From Rhodovastum sp963804495 (lineage in GTDB: Bacteria; Pseudomonadota; Alphaproteobacteria; Acetobacterales; Acetobacteraceae): 64,000 nucleotides of DNA. The notes under the pieces were generated by a model. The model was not told where the DNA came from, made no database searches, and saw only the letters and a program-made list of their open reading frames with translations. This document shows positions 36,065 to 46,212 of the stretch, one piece after another (position 1 is the stretch's first letter; each line of letters opens with the position of its first letter). Where the stretch lies: NCBI GenBank assembly GCA_963804495.1, contig CAWDQN010000012.1, positions 1-64,000 on the forward strand. The letters are read 5' to 3'. Made by a program: the position numbers and the translations under genes.

Positions 36065-37163
36065 ATGAACGTGTCCACCCGGGTCAGCGCCGCGCCGGCC
36101 GCGCGCGCTGCGTCCACGGAGCCACCGGCGATCCGCTTCGATGCGGTCTCCAAGCTGTATCCGGCGCGCGGCCGCGACGCCCAGGTGAGCGCGCTCGAGC
36201 ATGTGTCGCTGGCGGTGGCACCGGGGGAAATCTACGGCGTGATCGGCCGGTCCGGGGCGGGAAAATCGACGCTGCTGCGCGTCATCAACGGGCTGGAGAA
36301 ACCGAGCGCCGGCCGCGTGCTGGTAGACGGCACCGAGGTTGGCGGGCTGGACGGCGCCGGGCTGCGGGCGCTGCGGCGGCGCGTCGGCATGATCTTCCAG
36401 CACTTCAATTTGCTGTCCTCGCGGACAGTGTTCGACAACGTGGCGTTTCCGCTCGAACTTGTGGGCATGCGGCGGCAGGCAATCGCCGCGCGCGTCGGCG
36501 AGTTGCTGGAGCTCGTGGGGCTGGAGGACAAGCGCGGCCGTTACCCGGCCGAGCTGTCGGGCGGGCAGAAGCAACGCGTCGGCATCGCCCGCGCGTTGGC
36601 CACCGAGCCGCGCGTGCTGCTGTCCGACGAGGCGACTTCGGCGCTGGACCCGGAAACGACACGTTCCATTCTTGCCCTGCTGCGGCGGGTCAATGCGCTC
36701 ACCGGCGTCACCATCGTGCTGATCACCCACGAGATGCAGGTGATCAAGGACATCGCCGACCGGGTGGCGGTGATCGAGGCAGGGCGTATCATCGAGGAGG
36801 GGGCGGTGTACGACGTGTTTGCCCGCCCGCAGACTACGACATCGCGCAGCTTTGTCGCCGCGGTGACCGGCAGCGGGGTGCCCGACGACCTGGCAGAGGC
36901 GCTGTCGCCGCATCCCATCCAAGGCGGACGGGCGGTGCTGCGCATCGGTACTGACCGGCGAACAGGCGACGGCGCCGATCGTCAGCCGGCTGGCGCGCAG
37001 CGCGGATATCGATGTGCAGATCCTGTCCGGTCAGGTGGACCGCATCGGCGGCGCCGCATGCGGCAATTTGCTTCTCGCCGTGCCGGCCTTGGCTGCGGCG
37101 GCGGCGCTTGCCCTGGTGCGCGAGCACGGGTTGTCGGGGGAGGTGCTGGGCTATGTCGCCTGA
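36065..37163 (+). CDS. metN: methionine ABC transporter ATPase MetN with a frameshift
   Basis: ATPase with Walker A GRSGAGKSTLL, signature LSGGQKQRVGIARAL, Walker B VLLSDEATSALD, H-loop LITHEMQV and the C-terminal NIL/ACT methionine-sensing domain. The frame shifts near 36947 (CATCGGTACTGACC, one G too many). The other frame then reads VLTGEQATAPIVSRLARSAD, IDVQILSGQVDRIGG, CGNLLLAVPALAA to a TGA at 37161-37163, completing the NIL domain. It overlaps metI by 11 bases. An error in the sequence is plausible because everything else is intact. Confidence 0.85.
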
Positions 37164-37818
37164 ATTGATCGGGCTGATCGTCGATGCGACCGGCGAGACG
37201 CTGTACATGGTCGCCGTGGCGGCGCTGCTGGGAACGCTGCTGGGCCTGCCGCTCGGCGTGTTCCTCGCCACCAGCGGGCGCGGCGAGTTGTTCGAGGCGG
37301 TGGCGCTGAACCGCGCCCTCGGGCTGGTGGTGAATGCCACCCGCTCGACGCCGTTCATCATCCTCGTCGTAGCCATCATCCCGTTCACCCGGCTGGTCGC
37401 TGGCACGTCGATCGGCACCACCGCGGCGATGGTGCCGCTGACGGTGGCGGCCACGCCGTTCATCGCGCGGATCATCGAAACCGCGGTGCGCGAAGTGGAC
37501 CACGGCTTGATCGAGGCCTCGCGCGCCATGGGTGCGACGCCGCTGCAGATCGTTGTGAAAGTGCTGCTGCCGGAGGCGCGACCGGCGATCGTGTTGGGTC
37601 TGACGCTGACCGTGGTCAGCCTGATCGGCTATTCGGCCATGGTGGGCGCGGTGGGCGGCGGTGGACTTGGCGATCTGGGCATCCGCTACGGCTATCAGCG
37701 CTTCATGCCGGAGGTGATGGCCGCCGTGGTGGTGGTGCTGATCGTGCTGGTGCAGGGCCTGCAATCGGCCGGCGAGGCGCTCGCCCGGCATGTCAACAAG
37801 CGCATCCGCCGCGCCTGA
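37153..37818 (+). CDS. metI: methionine ABC transporter permease MetI
   Basis: 221 residues, ATG 37153, five hydrophobic helices (start LIVDATGETLYMVAVAALLGT). The EAA loop contacting MetN is EASRAMGATPLQIVVKVLLPEA near residue 118, and GYSAMVGAVGGGGLGDLGIRYGYQRF is the classic MetI block. It completes the importer with MetN and either MetQ copy. The start lies within the end of metN. Confidence 0.9.
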   Translation: MSPELIGLIVDATGETLYMVAVAALLGTLLGLPLGVFLATSGRGELFEAVALNRALGLVVNATRSTPFIILVVAIIPFTRLVAGTSIGTTAAMVPLTVAATPFIARIIETAVREVDHGLIEASRAMGATPLQIVVKVLLPEARPAIVLGLTLTVVSLIGYSAMVGAVGGGGLGDLGIRYGYQRFMPEVMAAVVVVLIVLVQGLQSAGEALARHVNKRIRRA

Positions 37819-37832
37819 GCTGGGGAGGTCAC

Positions 37833-38633
37833 ATGTTTCTTTCGCATCCGCGCCGCCGTTCCGTTCTGCTAGGTCTGGCCGCGACGGCGGTTGGCCGCAG
37901 CGCCCGGGCGGAGACCACCATCCTGCGCATCGGCGCCACCGCCGGGCCGCACGCACAGATCCTGGAGGCGGTGCGCCCGATCGCGGCGCGCCAGGGGCTC
38001 GACCTGCGGATCGTCGAGTTCTCCGACTACATCACCCCCAATGTGGCGCTCGATGCCGGCGACCTGCAGGCGAATTCGTACCAGAACAAACCCTTCCTCG
38101 ATCAGCAGATCAAGGACCGCGGCTACAAGATCGAGAATGCCGGTTTCACCGTGAACTTCCCGCTGGGCATCTACTCGCGCCGCTGGAAGCGCTGGGAGGA
38201 CGTGCCCGAAGGCGCGCAGATCGCGATCCAGAACGACCCGACCAATGGTGGCCGGTCGCTGCTGCTGCTGCGCGACGCCGGGGTGATCGGGCTGCGCGAG
38301 GGCGTGGGGCTGCTGCCGACGCTGCGCGACATCGTGAGCAACCCGCGCAAATTGCGTTTCATCGAAATCGACGCCGCGCAAACGCCACGCGCACTGGACG
38401 ACGTGGATGCGGCGGCGGTGAACACCAATTTCGCCCTGCCCGCTAAGTTGAATCCTAGCCGTGACGCGCTGCTGCGTGAAACGCCGAAAAGCCCCTACGT
38501 GAACCTGATTGCGGTGCGCAGCGCTGACCGCGACAAGCCCTGGGTGCGGGGGCTGCTGGACAGCTACCGCTCCGACGAGGTGAAGGCGTTCATCCTGGCA
38601 AAGTTTGAGGGCGCGGTGCTGCCGAGCTGGTAA
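37833..38633 (+). CDS. metQ: methionine ABC transporter binding protein MetQ (copy 2)
   Basis: 266 residues, 14 bases after metI. Twin-arginine-like signal (RRRSVLLGLAATAV, cleavage after ARA), then ILRIGATAGPHAQILEAVRP, VEFSDYITPNVALDAGDLQA, NSYQNKPFLDQQIKDRGY, IQNDPTNGGRSLLLLRDAGV. As in copy 1 there is no lipobox Cys. The two copies are clearly diverged, so they may bind different ligands (for example D- versus L-methionine, oxidised methionine or methionyl peptides). Confidence 0.85.
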   Translation: MFLSHPRRRSVLLGLAATAVGRSARAETTILRIGATAGPHAQILEAVRPIAARQGLDLRIVEFSDYITPNVALDAGDLQANSYQNKPFLDQQIKDRGYKIENAGFTVNFPLGIYSRRWKRWEDVPEGAQIAIQNDPTNGGRSLLLLRDAGVIGLREGVGLLPTLRDIVSNPRKLRFIEIDAAQTPRALDDVDAAAVNTNFALPAKLNPSRDALLRETPKSPYVNLIAVRSADRDKPWVRGLLDSYRSDEVKAFILAKFEGAVLPSW

Positions 38634-38852
38634 GCCACGCGCGGCCGGAGCCGCCCGCATCCGCCATGCTGGCGCCCGTTATGCCGGAGGGACGCGGCAA
38701 CATCCTGGCTGCTTTGTTGTGCATGGCGGCTGGACATCCAAGCCATTGGAGGAAAGCGCCGACAGCTCGTGATCGGCGGTTGCCGGCCCGTCGGCGTAGA
38801 CGCAAGGTTCTGGCAGCAGCGACCAAGGGTTGCGCCGACCGGGAGAACTGAC

Positions 38853-39110
38853 ATGAACACCGCGATGCCGACGATGCCGATGGGAATGCAGGCGCAGATG
38901 CCGATGATGGCCGGCATGATGCCGATGCCAATGGCCATGCCGGGAATGATGCCTGGCATGATGCCCATGATGCCGGTGGACGGGATGTCGGCGGATATGT
39001 TCGTGGAGTGCTGCACGAAGATGATGGCGATGATCAATGCCATGCCGATGATGATGATGTGCGGCGGCATGATGATGATGGGCTGCATGGCGCCGCCCGC
39101 GGCTGCCTGA
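38853..39110 (+). CDS. extremely methionine-rich small protein
   Basis: 85 residues from ATG 38853 with a GGGAG box 9 bases upstream. 34 residues are methionine (40%) and four are cysteine. It is built of MP, GMMP and MMMM blocks with CC in the middle and C-GG-MMMM-GC near the end, then PPAAA. There is no signal peptide, and the charged or polar residues are confined to residues 42-60 (VDGMSADMFVECCTK). It stands 219 bases after metQ copy 2 in the same direction and ends at a strong terminator, so it may share the methionine operon or its control. Roles could be methionine reserve, copper(I)/silver binding or oxidant sink. None is shown by the sequence. Confidence 0.7.
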   Translation: MNTAMPTMPMGMQAQMPMMAGMMPMPMAMPGMMPGMMPMMPVDGMSADMFVECCTKMMAMINAMPMMMMCGGMMMMGCMAPPAAA

Positions 39111-39120
39111 ACGAGCCCCT

Positions 39121-39155
39121 CGCGCATCCCTCGCCGCAATGGCGAGGGATGCGCG
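39121..39155. terminator. convergent terminator hairpin
   Basis: Perfect 15-bp inverted repeat CGCGCATCCCTCGCC / GGCGAGGGATGCGCG with a 5-base loop, between the Met-rich gene (+) and the XRE-cupin gene (-). There is no T tract, so it may rely on stem strength, and it can act in both directions. Confidence 0.75.
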
Positions 39156-39164
39156 CCGCCCGCT

Positions 39165-39818
39165 TCAGCCGACTTTGGTGGCGTAGGTCATGACCAGGTA
39201 CATCACCGCTTCGGAATCGCCAATGTTGCGGTAGGCGTGCGGCTGATCAGCCTCGAACAGGATCGCGTCGCCCGCTTCCAGCACACAGGGCGGATCGCTA
39301 CCAACGGTGATTTCCACCACACCCACCCCCACCAACAGGTTTTCGCGTGTGCCGGCCTGATGCGCCGGGGTATCCTCGCGGTGGTGCGGGGCGAGGCGCA
39401 GTTCATAGAACTCGACGTGACGCTCGTCCTCGAAGGGAAACAGCGCCCGCGAGGTGAAACGTCCGCTGCTGGAGGCCAGCACCTTGGCATCCTTGGCCCG
39501 CAGCACTGCAATGTGCTGCACCCGCTCAGCGGCAAGCAATTGCGCGAACGGCACGCCAAGGGCGGTGGCGATACGCCACAGCGTGCTGATGGTGGGAACG
39601 CTTTTGCCGTTCTCGATCTGCCCCAGCATCGCCCGGCTCACGCCGGACAGCTTCGCCAGGCGTTCCAACGAATGGCCCTGGCGAATCCGCAGCCGGCGCA
39701 TGTTGTGCGCCAGGATGGCCGGAATTTCAGCCACAGCTTCGGAAGCGTCATCGCCGCCGGCATCCGGGCCGCTCACGAGAGACAAAGCCGAACGAGCGGC
39801 CAGGGTTCCGTCAGCCAT
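39165..39818 (-). CDS. XRE-family regulator with cupin sensor domain
   Basis: 217 residues from ATG 39818 (ATG 39830 is possible). The helix-turn-helix spans about residues 30-85 (RIRQGHSLERLAKLSGVSRAMLGQIENGKS) and the C-terminal cupin ends near 217 (LAPHHREDTPAHQAGTRENLL, VLEAGDAILFEADQPHAYRN). This class usually represses uptake or catabolic genes of small ligands such as amino acids. It converges on the Met-rich gene, so regulation of the methionine locus is possible but unproven. Its start overlaps a small upstream ORF. Confidence 0.85.
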   Translation of the reverse strand: MADGTLAARSALSLVSGPDAGGDDASEAVAEIPAILAHNMRRLRIRQGHSLERLAKLSGVSRAMLGQIENGKSVPTISTLWRIATALGVPFAQLLAAERVQHIAVLRAKDAKVLASSSGRFTSRALFPFEDERHVEFYELRLAPHHREDTPAHQAGTRENLLVGVGVVEITVGSDPPCVLEAGDAILFEADQPHAYRNIGDSEAVMYLVMTYATKVG

Positions 39819-40026
39819 GCGATCCCACATGACCGGCGAAGACCGGCCAGACCGGCACCCAGACGAAAGCCCAGATCATGGGGATGACCGGCACCGAAGT
39901 CGCGTCCGCCGGGCGCTTGCCCGAGCGCCGTGCCCGGTATTCTGCAAGATCGACCACGTTGCTCGCCGCCTGTGTCAAGAGAGTCTCCCGTAAATCCGGA
40001 CCGGCGAGCCAATATCCACTATCCAC
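39811..40026 (-). CDS. small hypothetical protein upstream of the XRE-cupin gene
   Basis: 71 codons from GTG 40026. Reads DSGYWLAGPDLRETLLTQAA, NVVDLAEYRARRSGKRPADA, then a hydrophobic end VIPMIWAFVWVPVWPVFAG that could be one membrane helix. It overlaps the regulator start by a few codons, suggesting coupled translation. No known family. A competing frame over the same bases has lower plausibility. Confidence 0.45.
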   Translation of the reverse strand: MDSGYWLAGPDLRETLLTQAASNVVDLAEYRARRSGKRPADATSVPVIPMIWAFVWVPVWPVFAGHVGSHG

Positions 40027-40097
40027 GACGCGGTATCAAGATAACAGACGCTTCATTCCGTGCCCTTACTGGGTTTCCCGTTCAGGCTCGTGGTAGC

Positions 40098-40154
40098 GGG
40101 GTGCAGGGGGCCACCGCCCCCTGCCGGGTCCAGGGCAGACCCCTGGCCTTGCTC
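40098..40154. repeat. palindromic intergenic repeat, groEL downstream copy
   Basis: Two hairpins (GCAGGGGGCCACCGCCCCCTGC and CCAGGGCAGACCCCTGG) joined by CGGGTC, the inverse orientation of the copies at 52881 and 63284. It lies after groEL and may act as its terminator. Confidence 0.7.
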
Positions 40155-40168
40155 GTTTGGCTGTGCCC

Positions 40169-41803
<1,635 letters not shown>

Positions 41804-41836
41804 GTGTGTGGGTCCTTTCGTTTGCGATGCGGCGCG

Positions 41837-42160
41837 TCAGGCGGCCTTGCGGGGGGCCTTGGCGGCACCGCCCTCGATGATGCCGAACAGGTCGGATTCC
41901 TTGACGATCAGCAATTCCTCGCCGTCGATCTTGACCTCCGTGCCGGACCACTTGCCGAACAGCACGTGATCGCCTTCCTGCACGGACAGCGGCACGACCT
42001 TGCCCTGTTCGTCGCGCGCGCCGGGCCCGACGGCGACCACCTCACCCTCGCTCGGCTTTTCCTTGGCGGTGTCGGGAATGATAATGCCGCCGGCGGTTTT
42101 TTCCTCCGCGGTCAGGCGGCGCAGCACGACGCGGTCGTGCAGGGGGCGGAATTTTGCCAT
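41837..42160 (-). CDS. groES: co-chaperonin GroES
   Basis: 107 residues from ATG 42160 after GAGGAG. FRPLHDRVVLRRLTAEEKTAGGIIIPDTAKEKP is the N-terminal domain with mobile loop, and VLFGKWSGTEVKIDGEELLIVKESDLFGII the C-terminal. It is followed by an extra tail GGAAKAPRKAA that standard ~95-residue GroES lacks. It forms the heptameric lid of the GroEL encoded downstream, in one operon. Confidence 0.95.
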   Translation of the reverse strand: MAKFRPLHDRVVLRRLTAEEKTAGGIIIPDTAKEKPSEGEVVAVGPGARDEQGKVVPLSVQEGDHVLFGKWSGTEVKIDGEELLIVKESDLFGIIEGGAAKAPRKAA

Positions 42161-42223
42161 ATGTGTGCTCCTCGGTTCGATGGGGCCGGCCTGCCAGCAC
42201 TCGGGTGGCTCGGCTGCCAGCGG

Positions 42224-42253
42224 CATATAGGTAGCACCCGCATAGAACGTCAA
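42224..42253 (-). promoter_or_regulatory. candidate sigma-70 promoter of groESL
   Basis: On the minus strand TTGACG, an 18-base spacer and TATATG lie about 65-95 bases before the groES start. I found no CIRCE operator (no paired GCACTC/GAGTGC) and no clear sigma-32 box. Confidence 0.45.
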
Positions 42254-42547
42254 TACCTAGAAACTGCGAACGCTGACGGTATAAACTCCGCTCGGACAGA
42301 CGGCCGGACCCGGGCGCGCCACCGGCCATCCCGGCGAGTCCGTCAGATTATCTCTTTTGAGATGCCGGGAATGCCAAAGCACGGCAAACAAACGCGCAGA
42401 CATTGACTAACATGTATAAAGTGTGGAACCCTGTATCGCCCTGGTTGGCCTGCCTGCATGACGCCGTCCAAGGCGGTCTGCAAGCTCGGCCGCTGCCCGG
42501 ATGACCTCGGCAGAGGGCCGGGGCACACGAGGCAAGGGACCCACAAG

Positions 42548-43609
42548 ATGCGTGCTTCACCAAACGGAAGGACATCGCGCGGCATCGCGCGGCGTCATCT
42601 GCTCGTCACCGCCGCGGCGTTCGGCGCCGCCCTGCCGCTCAGAGCATCGGAGGCGCGCGCGCAGACACCATCATCCGCGCCGGCGGCGCCGGCCATCGTC
42701 ACGGCGCGCAAGAAGATCACGTTCTCCTGGAACCAGACTGCTCTTTGCACGGCCGCCGTCCCGATGGCCTGGCATGGCGGCTATTTCGAGCGCCACGGCC
42801 TCGATGTGGACCTGATCAACTTCGGCGGCTCGACCGACCAGCTGCTCGAGGCGCTCGCCACCGGCAAGGCGGACGGGGCCGTCGGGATGGTGCTGCGCTG
42901 GCTCAAGCCACTGGAAGGCGGGTTCGACGTGAAGCTCACCGCGGGCGTGCACGGCGGCTGCATGTATCTGGTGGCCTCGCGCGAGGCCGGCATCACCGAT
43001 TTCGCCTCGTTGAAGGGCAAGGCAATCGGTGTTTCCGACTTCGCCAGCCCGGCGAAGAATCTCTATTCCATCGTGCTGCGCCGCCGCGGCATCGACCCTG
43101 ACCATGACGTGGAATGGCGCCAGTTCCCCGACGACATGCTGGCGGTTGCGGTTCAGAAGGGCGAGATCCAGGCCTATGTCTCGTCGGACCCGCTGGTGTA
43201 TCGGGCCGTCGCGCGAAGCGATGGCAAGCTGTTCCGTCTGCATTCCAATGCCACCTATGAATATGCCGATCGGACCTGCTGCGTGCTGGGCATCCGCGGC
43301 AGCCTGATCCGCCAGGACCGCGAGACGGCGGAGGCGATCACCCGGGCTATCCTCGATGCCGCGCAGGAGGTCGCCCGCAACCCGGAGCTGGCGGTCGAGA
43401 ACTTCTCCAAATATACGCCCCCCACGACGCCCGTCCGCTCGTTGATCGACATGCTGGTGAGCTACCCCTATGGCCAGCAGCCGGTCGGCGACGATTTCCG
43501 CCGGCAGATCGCCACCTATGCCGATGAATTGAAGACCGCCGGCATCCTGCGGGCGAGCACCGATCCCGAGCGCTACGCGCGCCGGGTCACCGCCGACTTC
43601 GTGGCGTGA
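42548..43609 (+). CDS. NitT/TauT-type ABC binding protein (copy 1)
   Basis: 353 residues with a long export signal (RRHLLVTAAAFGAALPLRAS). SsuA/TauA/NrtA-like fold: AVPMAWHGGYFERHGLDVDL, INFGGSTDQLLEALATGKAD, GVSDFASPAKNLYSIVLRRRG, AVAVQKGEIQAYVSSDPLVY, and a Cys pair in ADRTCCVLGIRG. It is strongly paralogous to 46213-47304. It lacks its own permease, and the ABC permease and ATPase at 52051 and 54189 probably serve both. The ligand is likely a sulfonate or a related organic acid. Confidence 0.85.
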   Translation: MRASPNGRTSRGIARRHLLVTAAAFGAALPLRASEARAQTPSSAPAAPAIVTARKKITFSWNQTALCTAAVPMAWHGGYFERHGLDVDLINFGGSTDQLLEALATGKADGAVGMVLRWLKPLEGGFDVKLTAGVHGGCMYLVASREAGITDFASLKGKAIGVSDFASPAKNLYSIVLRRRGIDPDHDVEWRQFPDDMLAVAVQKGEIQAYVSSDPLVYRAVARSDGKLFRLHSNATYEYADRTCCVLGIRGSLIRQDRETAEAITRAILDAAQEVARNPELAVENFSKYTPPTTPVRSLIDMLVSYPYGQQPVGDDFRRQIATYADELKTAGILRASTDPERYARRVTADFVA

Positions 43610-43634
43610 GCACACGCCGTCTGCGGAGCACAGC

Positions 43635-44987
43635 ATGACCGACCACCGCCCGCCCTCGCGGGAAGATGACGCGCCGTTCTGGGACCAGGACCTGGAGCGG
43701 CAAAGCCGGGCTGCGTGGGAAGCGCTGAAGCTCGCGTCGCTGCAGCGCCACCTGCGGCACGCCTATCACAACGCGCCCTTTTACCGCGCCTCGTTCGACG
43801 CCGCCGGCGTTCACCCAGATCAGCTGCACGGCCTGAACGACCTGCGGCGCTTCCCCTTTATCGACAAGCGCACGCTGCGCGATCGCCAGGCAGCCGCGCC
43901 GCCCTGGGGCGATCTGGTCGCAGTGCCTGAGCGCGACATCGTCTATATCTCCGCCTCCAGCGGATCGACCGGCGCACCCACCGCCTCGCCCTTCACCGCG
44001 CGCGACTTCGACGAGTGGATCGATTACGAGGCGCGGCAGTTCTGGTCATCGGGGCTGCGGCCGACCGACCGCTACGCGCATTCGCTGAATTTCTCCCTGT
44101 TCGTCGGCGGCCCCTGCGTGCTGGGCGCGCAGAAACTGGGCGCGCTCAGCATCCATGCCGGCACGCTGCCCTCCGAGCGGCTGCTGTTCATCCTGCGCGA
44201 GTTCCAGGCAACCGCCATCTGGACCACGCCGTCCTACGCCTGGTACCTGGGCGAGACCGCCATCAAGGAAGGCATCGACCCGCGGCACGATCTCGCCGTG
44301 CGGCGCATCTTCGTCGCCGGCGAGCCGGGCGGATCGATCCCCGAAACCCGCGAAGGCATCGAAGCGCTGTGGGGCGCGTCGGTGTATGACTATTATGGTT
44401 TATCCGACATTTTCGGCTCCTGCGCCGGCATGTGCGAAGCACGCGACGGGCTGCATTGGGCCGAAGACCATATCCATGTGGAAGTGCTCGACCCCGACAC
44501 GCTGGCCCCGGTGCGCGAAGGCGAGCGCGGTGAGATGGTGCTGACGACGCTGCGCAAGGCGGCGCGGCCGATGATCCGCTTCCGCACCGGCGACATCGTC
44601 TCGTTCACCTCCGAGCCATGCCGCTGCGGGCGCACATCCATCCGCATGCACGGCGTGCATGGACGGCTCGACGACATGCTGATCATCAAAGGGGTCAATA
44701 TCTTCCCGAGCGATGTCGAGGCTCTCGTACGCGGCGACCGTGACTTTACCGGGGAATACCGGCTGATCGTGGACCGGGTGGACCACCTCGACCAGCTGAC
44801 CGTGGAGATCGAGCGACGGCACGGATACAATGGCACTGATGCAACGCTGGCCGAACGATTTGCCGCAAGGTTGAAGGCGGTGACCGGGGTAACGGCACGG
44901 GTGAACGTGCTCGCGGCGGATACGCTGCCGCGGGCGACGCACAAGGCCAAGCGGGTGGAGGATCGGCGATCCCACGTGTGGACCTGA
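43635..44987 (+). CDS. PaaK-type AMP-forming CoA ligase
   Basis: 450 residues with the phenylacetate-CoA ligase layout: N-terminal HAYHNAPFYRASFDAAGVHP, the ATP loop SASSGSTGAPT at 106-116, acyl and adenine motifs YDYYGLSDIFGSCAG, IRFRTGDIV, then CRCGRTSIRMHGVHGRLDDM, LIIKGVNIFPSDVEAL with C-terminal domain, and catalytic Lys in ATHKAKRV. It activates a carboxylate as CoA thioester with ATP. It follows binding protein 1 by 25 bases and supplies the CoA ester that the dehydratase system of 47657-51863 would need. Confidence 0.85.
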   Translation: MTDHRPPSREDDAPFWDQDLERQSRAAWEALKLASLQRHLRHAYHNAPFYRASFDAAGVHPDQLHGLNDLRRFPFIDKRTLRDRQAAAPPWGDLVAVPERDIVYISASSGSTGAPTASPFTARDFDEWIDYEARQFWSSGLRPTDRYAHSLNFSLFVGGPCVLGAQKLGALSIHAGTLPSERLLFILREFQATAIWTTPSYAWYLGETAIKEGIDPRHDLAVRRIFVAGEPGGSIPETREGIEALWGASVYDYYGLSDIFGSCAGMCEARDGLHWAEDHIHVEVLDPDTLAPVREGERGEMVLTTLRKAARPMIRFRTGDIVSFTSEPCRCGRTSIRMHGVHGRLDDMLIIKGVNIFPSDVEALVRGDRDFTGEYRLIVDRVDHLDQLTVEIERRHGYNGTDATLAERFAARLKAVTGVTARVNVLAADTLPRATHKAKRVEDRRSHVWT

Positions 44988-45021
44988 AACCGGGTTCGAA
45001 GAGCAACACGCCGCCAGGATC

Positions 45022-46179
45022 TCAGTGGCAAATCCCCCAGCCACCCGCAACAAGCGCCGCCAGTGGTGGGCTCGCAAGATCGAACCTGGCCGAAACCATC
45101 CGGCTCGCCCCATCCACCGCCACGACGCATGGCGGGTCGCGCACCGGCAGATACAGGGTGCGGCTGTCGGGGGTCACCGCGCCACGCAAAGGCGGACCGG
45201 CCAGCGCGATCTCGCCGGCAGGCCTTAGCGCGTCAAGATCATAGATCAATAGCCGGCTTCCGGCCGCGCTGGGCACGAAGGCAACGGAGTCGAGCCAGGC
45301 GGTGTAGACGCCGATCATGCCCGCGGCACCGGGCAGCGCCACCGGGTTCTCCAGGTGTTCCGTACGGAACACAGACAGCGTCGCTTCGTCGTTGTCGGGA
45401 ACCAGCAGAAACGTGCCTGTCCCTGACGGGAACATGCCCGCGGCGCCGGGCCCGGCGGCAAGCTGGGCGACCGGCTTGCCTTGCTCCGGGTCGAGCACGC
45501 TGATGGGTCCCCCGCCTTGCGGTTGGGCCAGGATCTGGCGTCCGTTCGGGGTTCTGGCGAGCGCGCCCACACCGGCACGGGTCGGCTGGAAGGTGGCGAT
45601 CTGGTGCGACAGCCGGGCGTTGGCCACGTCGATCACGCCGATGCCGTCAAGACTCTCGGCGGCGATATACAGCACCGTGTCCTGCGCGCCGAACATGACG
45701 TCGCGCAGGCGCGGCAGGCCTGCGATCACCGTATCCACCCGGCCATCGTTGAGGTCGATAAGCGTGATCGTTCCGCCCGCCAGGTCGCTTGCCGCGGCGA
45801 GCCGCCCGCTGATGCCCACCGTCAGCCGCTCGGCCGGGGCCGGTAGAGCCAATTTGCGGATGGTGCCGGCGAAAACATCAACCAGCGACACTGTGGCGCT
45901 GGCGGCGTCGGTGGCAATCAGCTTGGCGGTGGCCCGGTCCACCACGACTTGGCGGGCGATCATGTCGGTTTGCAAGCCGGGGACGATGCGACCGGTGTCG
46001 GCATCGATGACGGTCACGTCAGGTGTCGTGGCGCTCGGGATATAGACGTAGCGGCGGATGTCGAACAACGCCGGGTCGAACGCCGCCTGCGCGGGCGCGG
46101 CGGCAGCGGCGCCGAGCGCGCCGGCAAGTCCGGCCAGGACCTGGCGTCGGCCGGCCGGCGGTGGCGGCGTTGGTGTCAT
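45022..46179 (-). CDS. exported beta-propeller (YVTN-like) protein
   Basis: 385 residues, twin-arginine-like signal (GRRQVLAGLAGALGAAAAA, cleavage after AQA) and seven or so repeats of about 40 residues with the pattern VxVIDxxTGRI / SLVDVFAGTIR / TLIDLNDGRVD / GVIDVANARL / SVLDPEQGKPV. Such periplasmic propellers bind ligands or partner enzymes, and some accompany dehydrogenases or transport systems. It is transcribed opposite to the ligase and 33 bases downstream of binding protein 2, with which it forms an operon. Confidence 0.7.
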   Translation of the reverse strand: MTPTPPPPAGRRQVLAGLAGALGAAAAAPAQAAFDPALFDIRRYVYIPSATTPDVTVIDADTGRIVPGLQTDMIARQVVVDRATAKLIATDAASATVSLVDVFAGTIRKLALPAPAERLTVGISGRLAAASDLAGGTITLIDLNDGRVDTVIAGLPRLRDVMFGAQDTVLYIAAESLDGIGVIDVANARLSHQIATFQPTRAGVGALARTPNGRQILAQPQGGGPISVLDPEQGKPVAQLAAGPGAAGMFPSGTGTFLLVPDNDEATLSVFRTEHLENPVALPGAAGMIGVYTAWLDSVAFVPSAAGSRLLIYDLDALRPAGEIALAGPPLRGAVTPDSRTLYLPVRDPPCVVAVDGASRMVSARFDLASPPLAALVAGGWGICH

Positions 46180-46212
46180 CGGCCGGTTCTTTTGGGAGTG
46201 GAAACAGCGCGG

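Noticed and set aside
42190..42225. CIRCE operator before groES
   Set aside because: CCAGCACTC is present, but the matching GAGTGCTGG arm at 9-base spacing is not.
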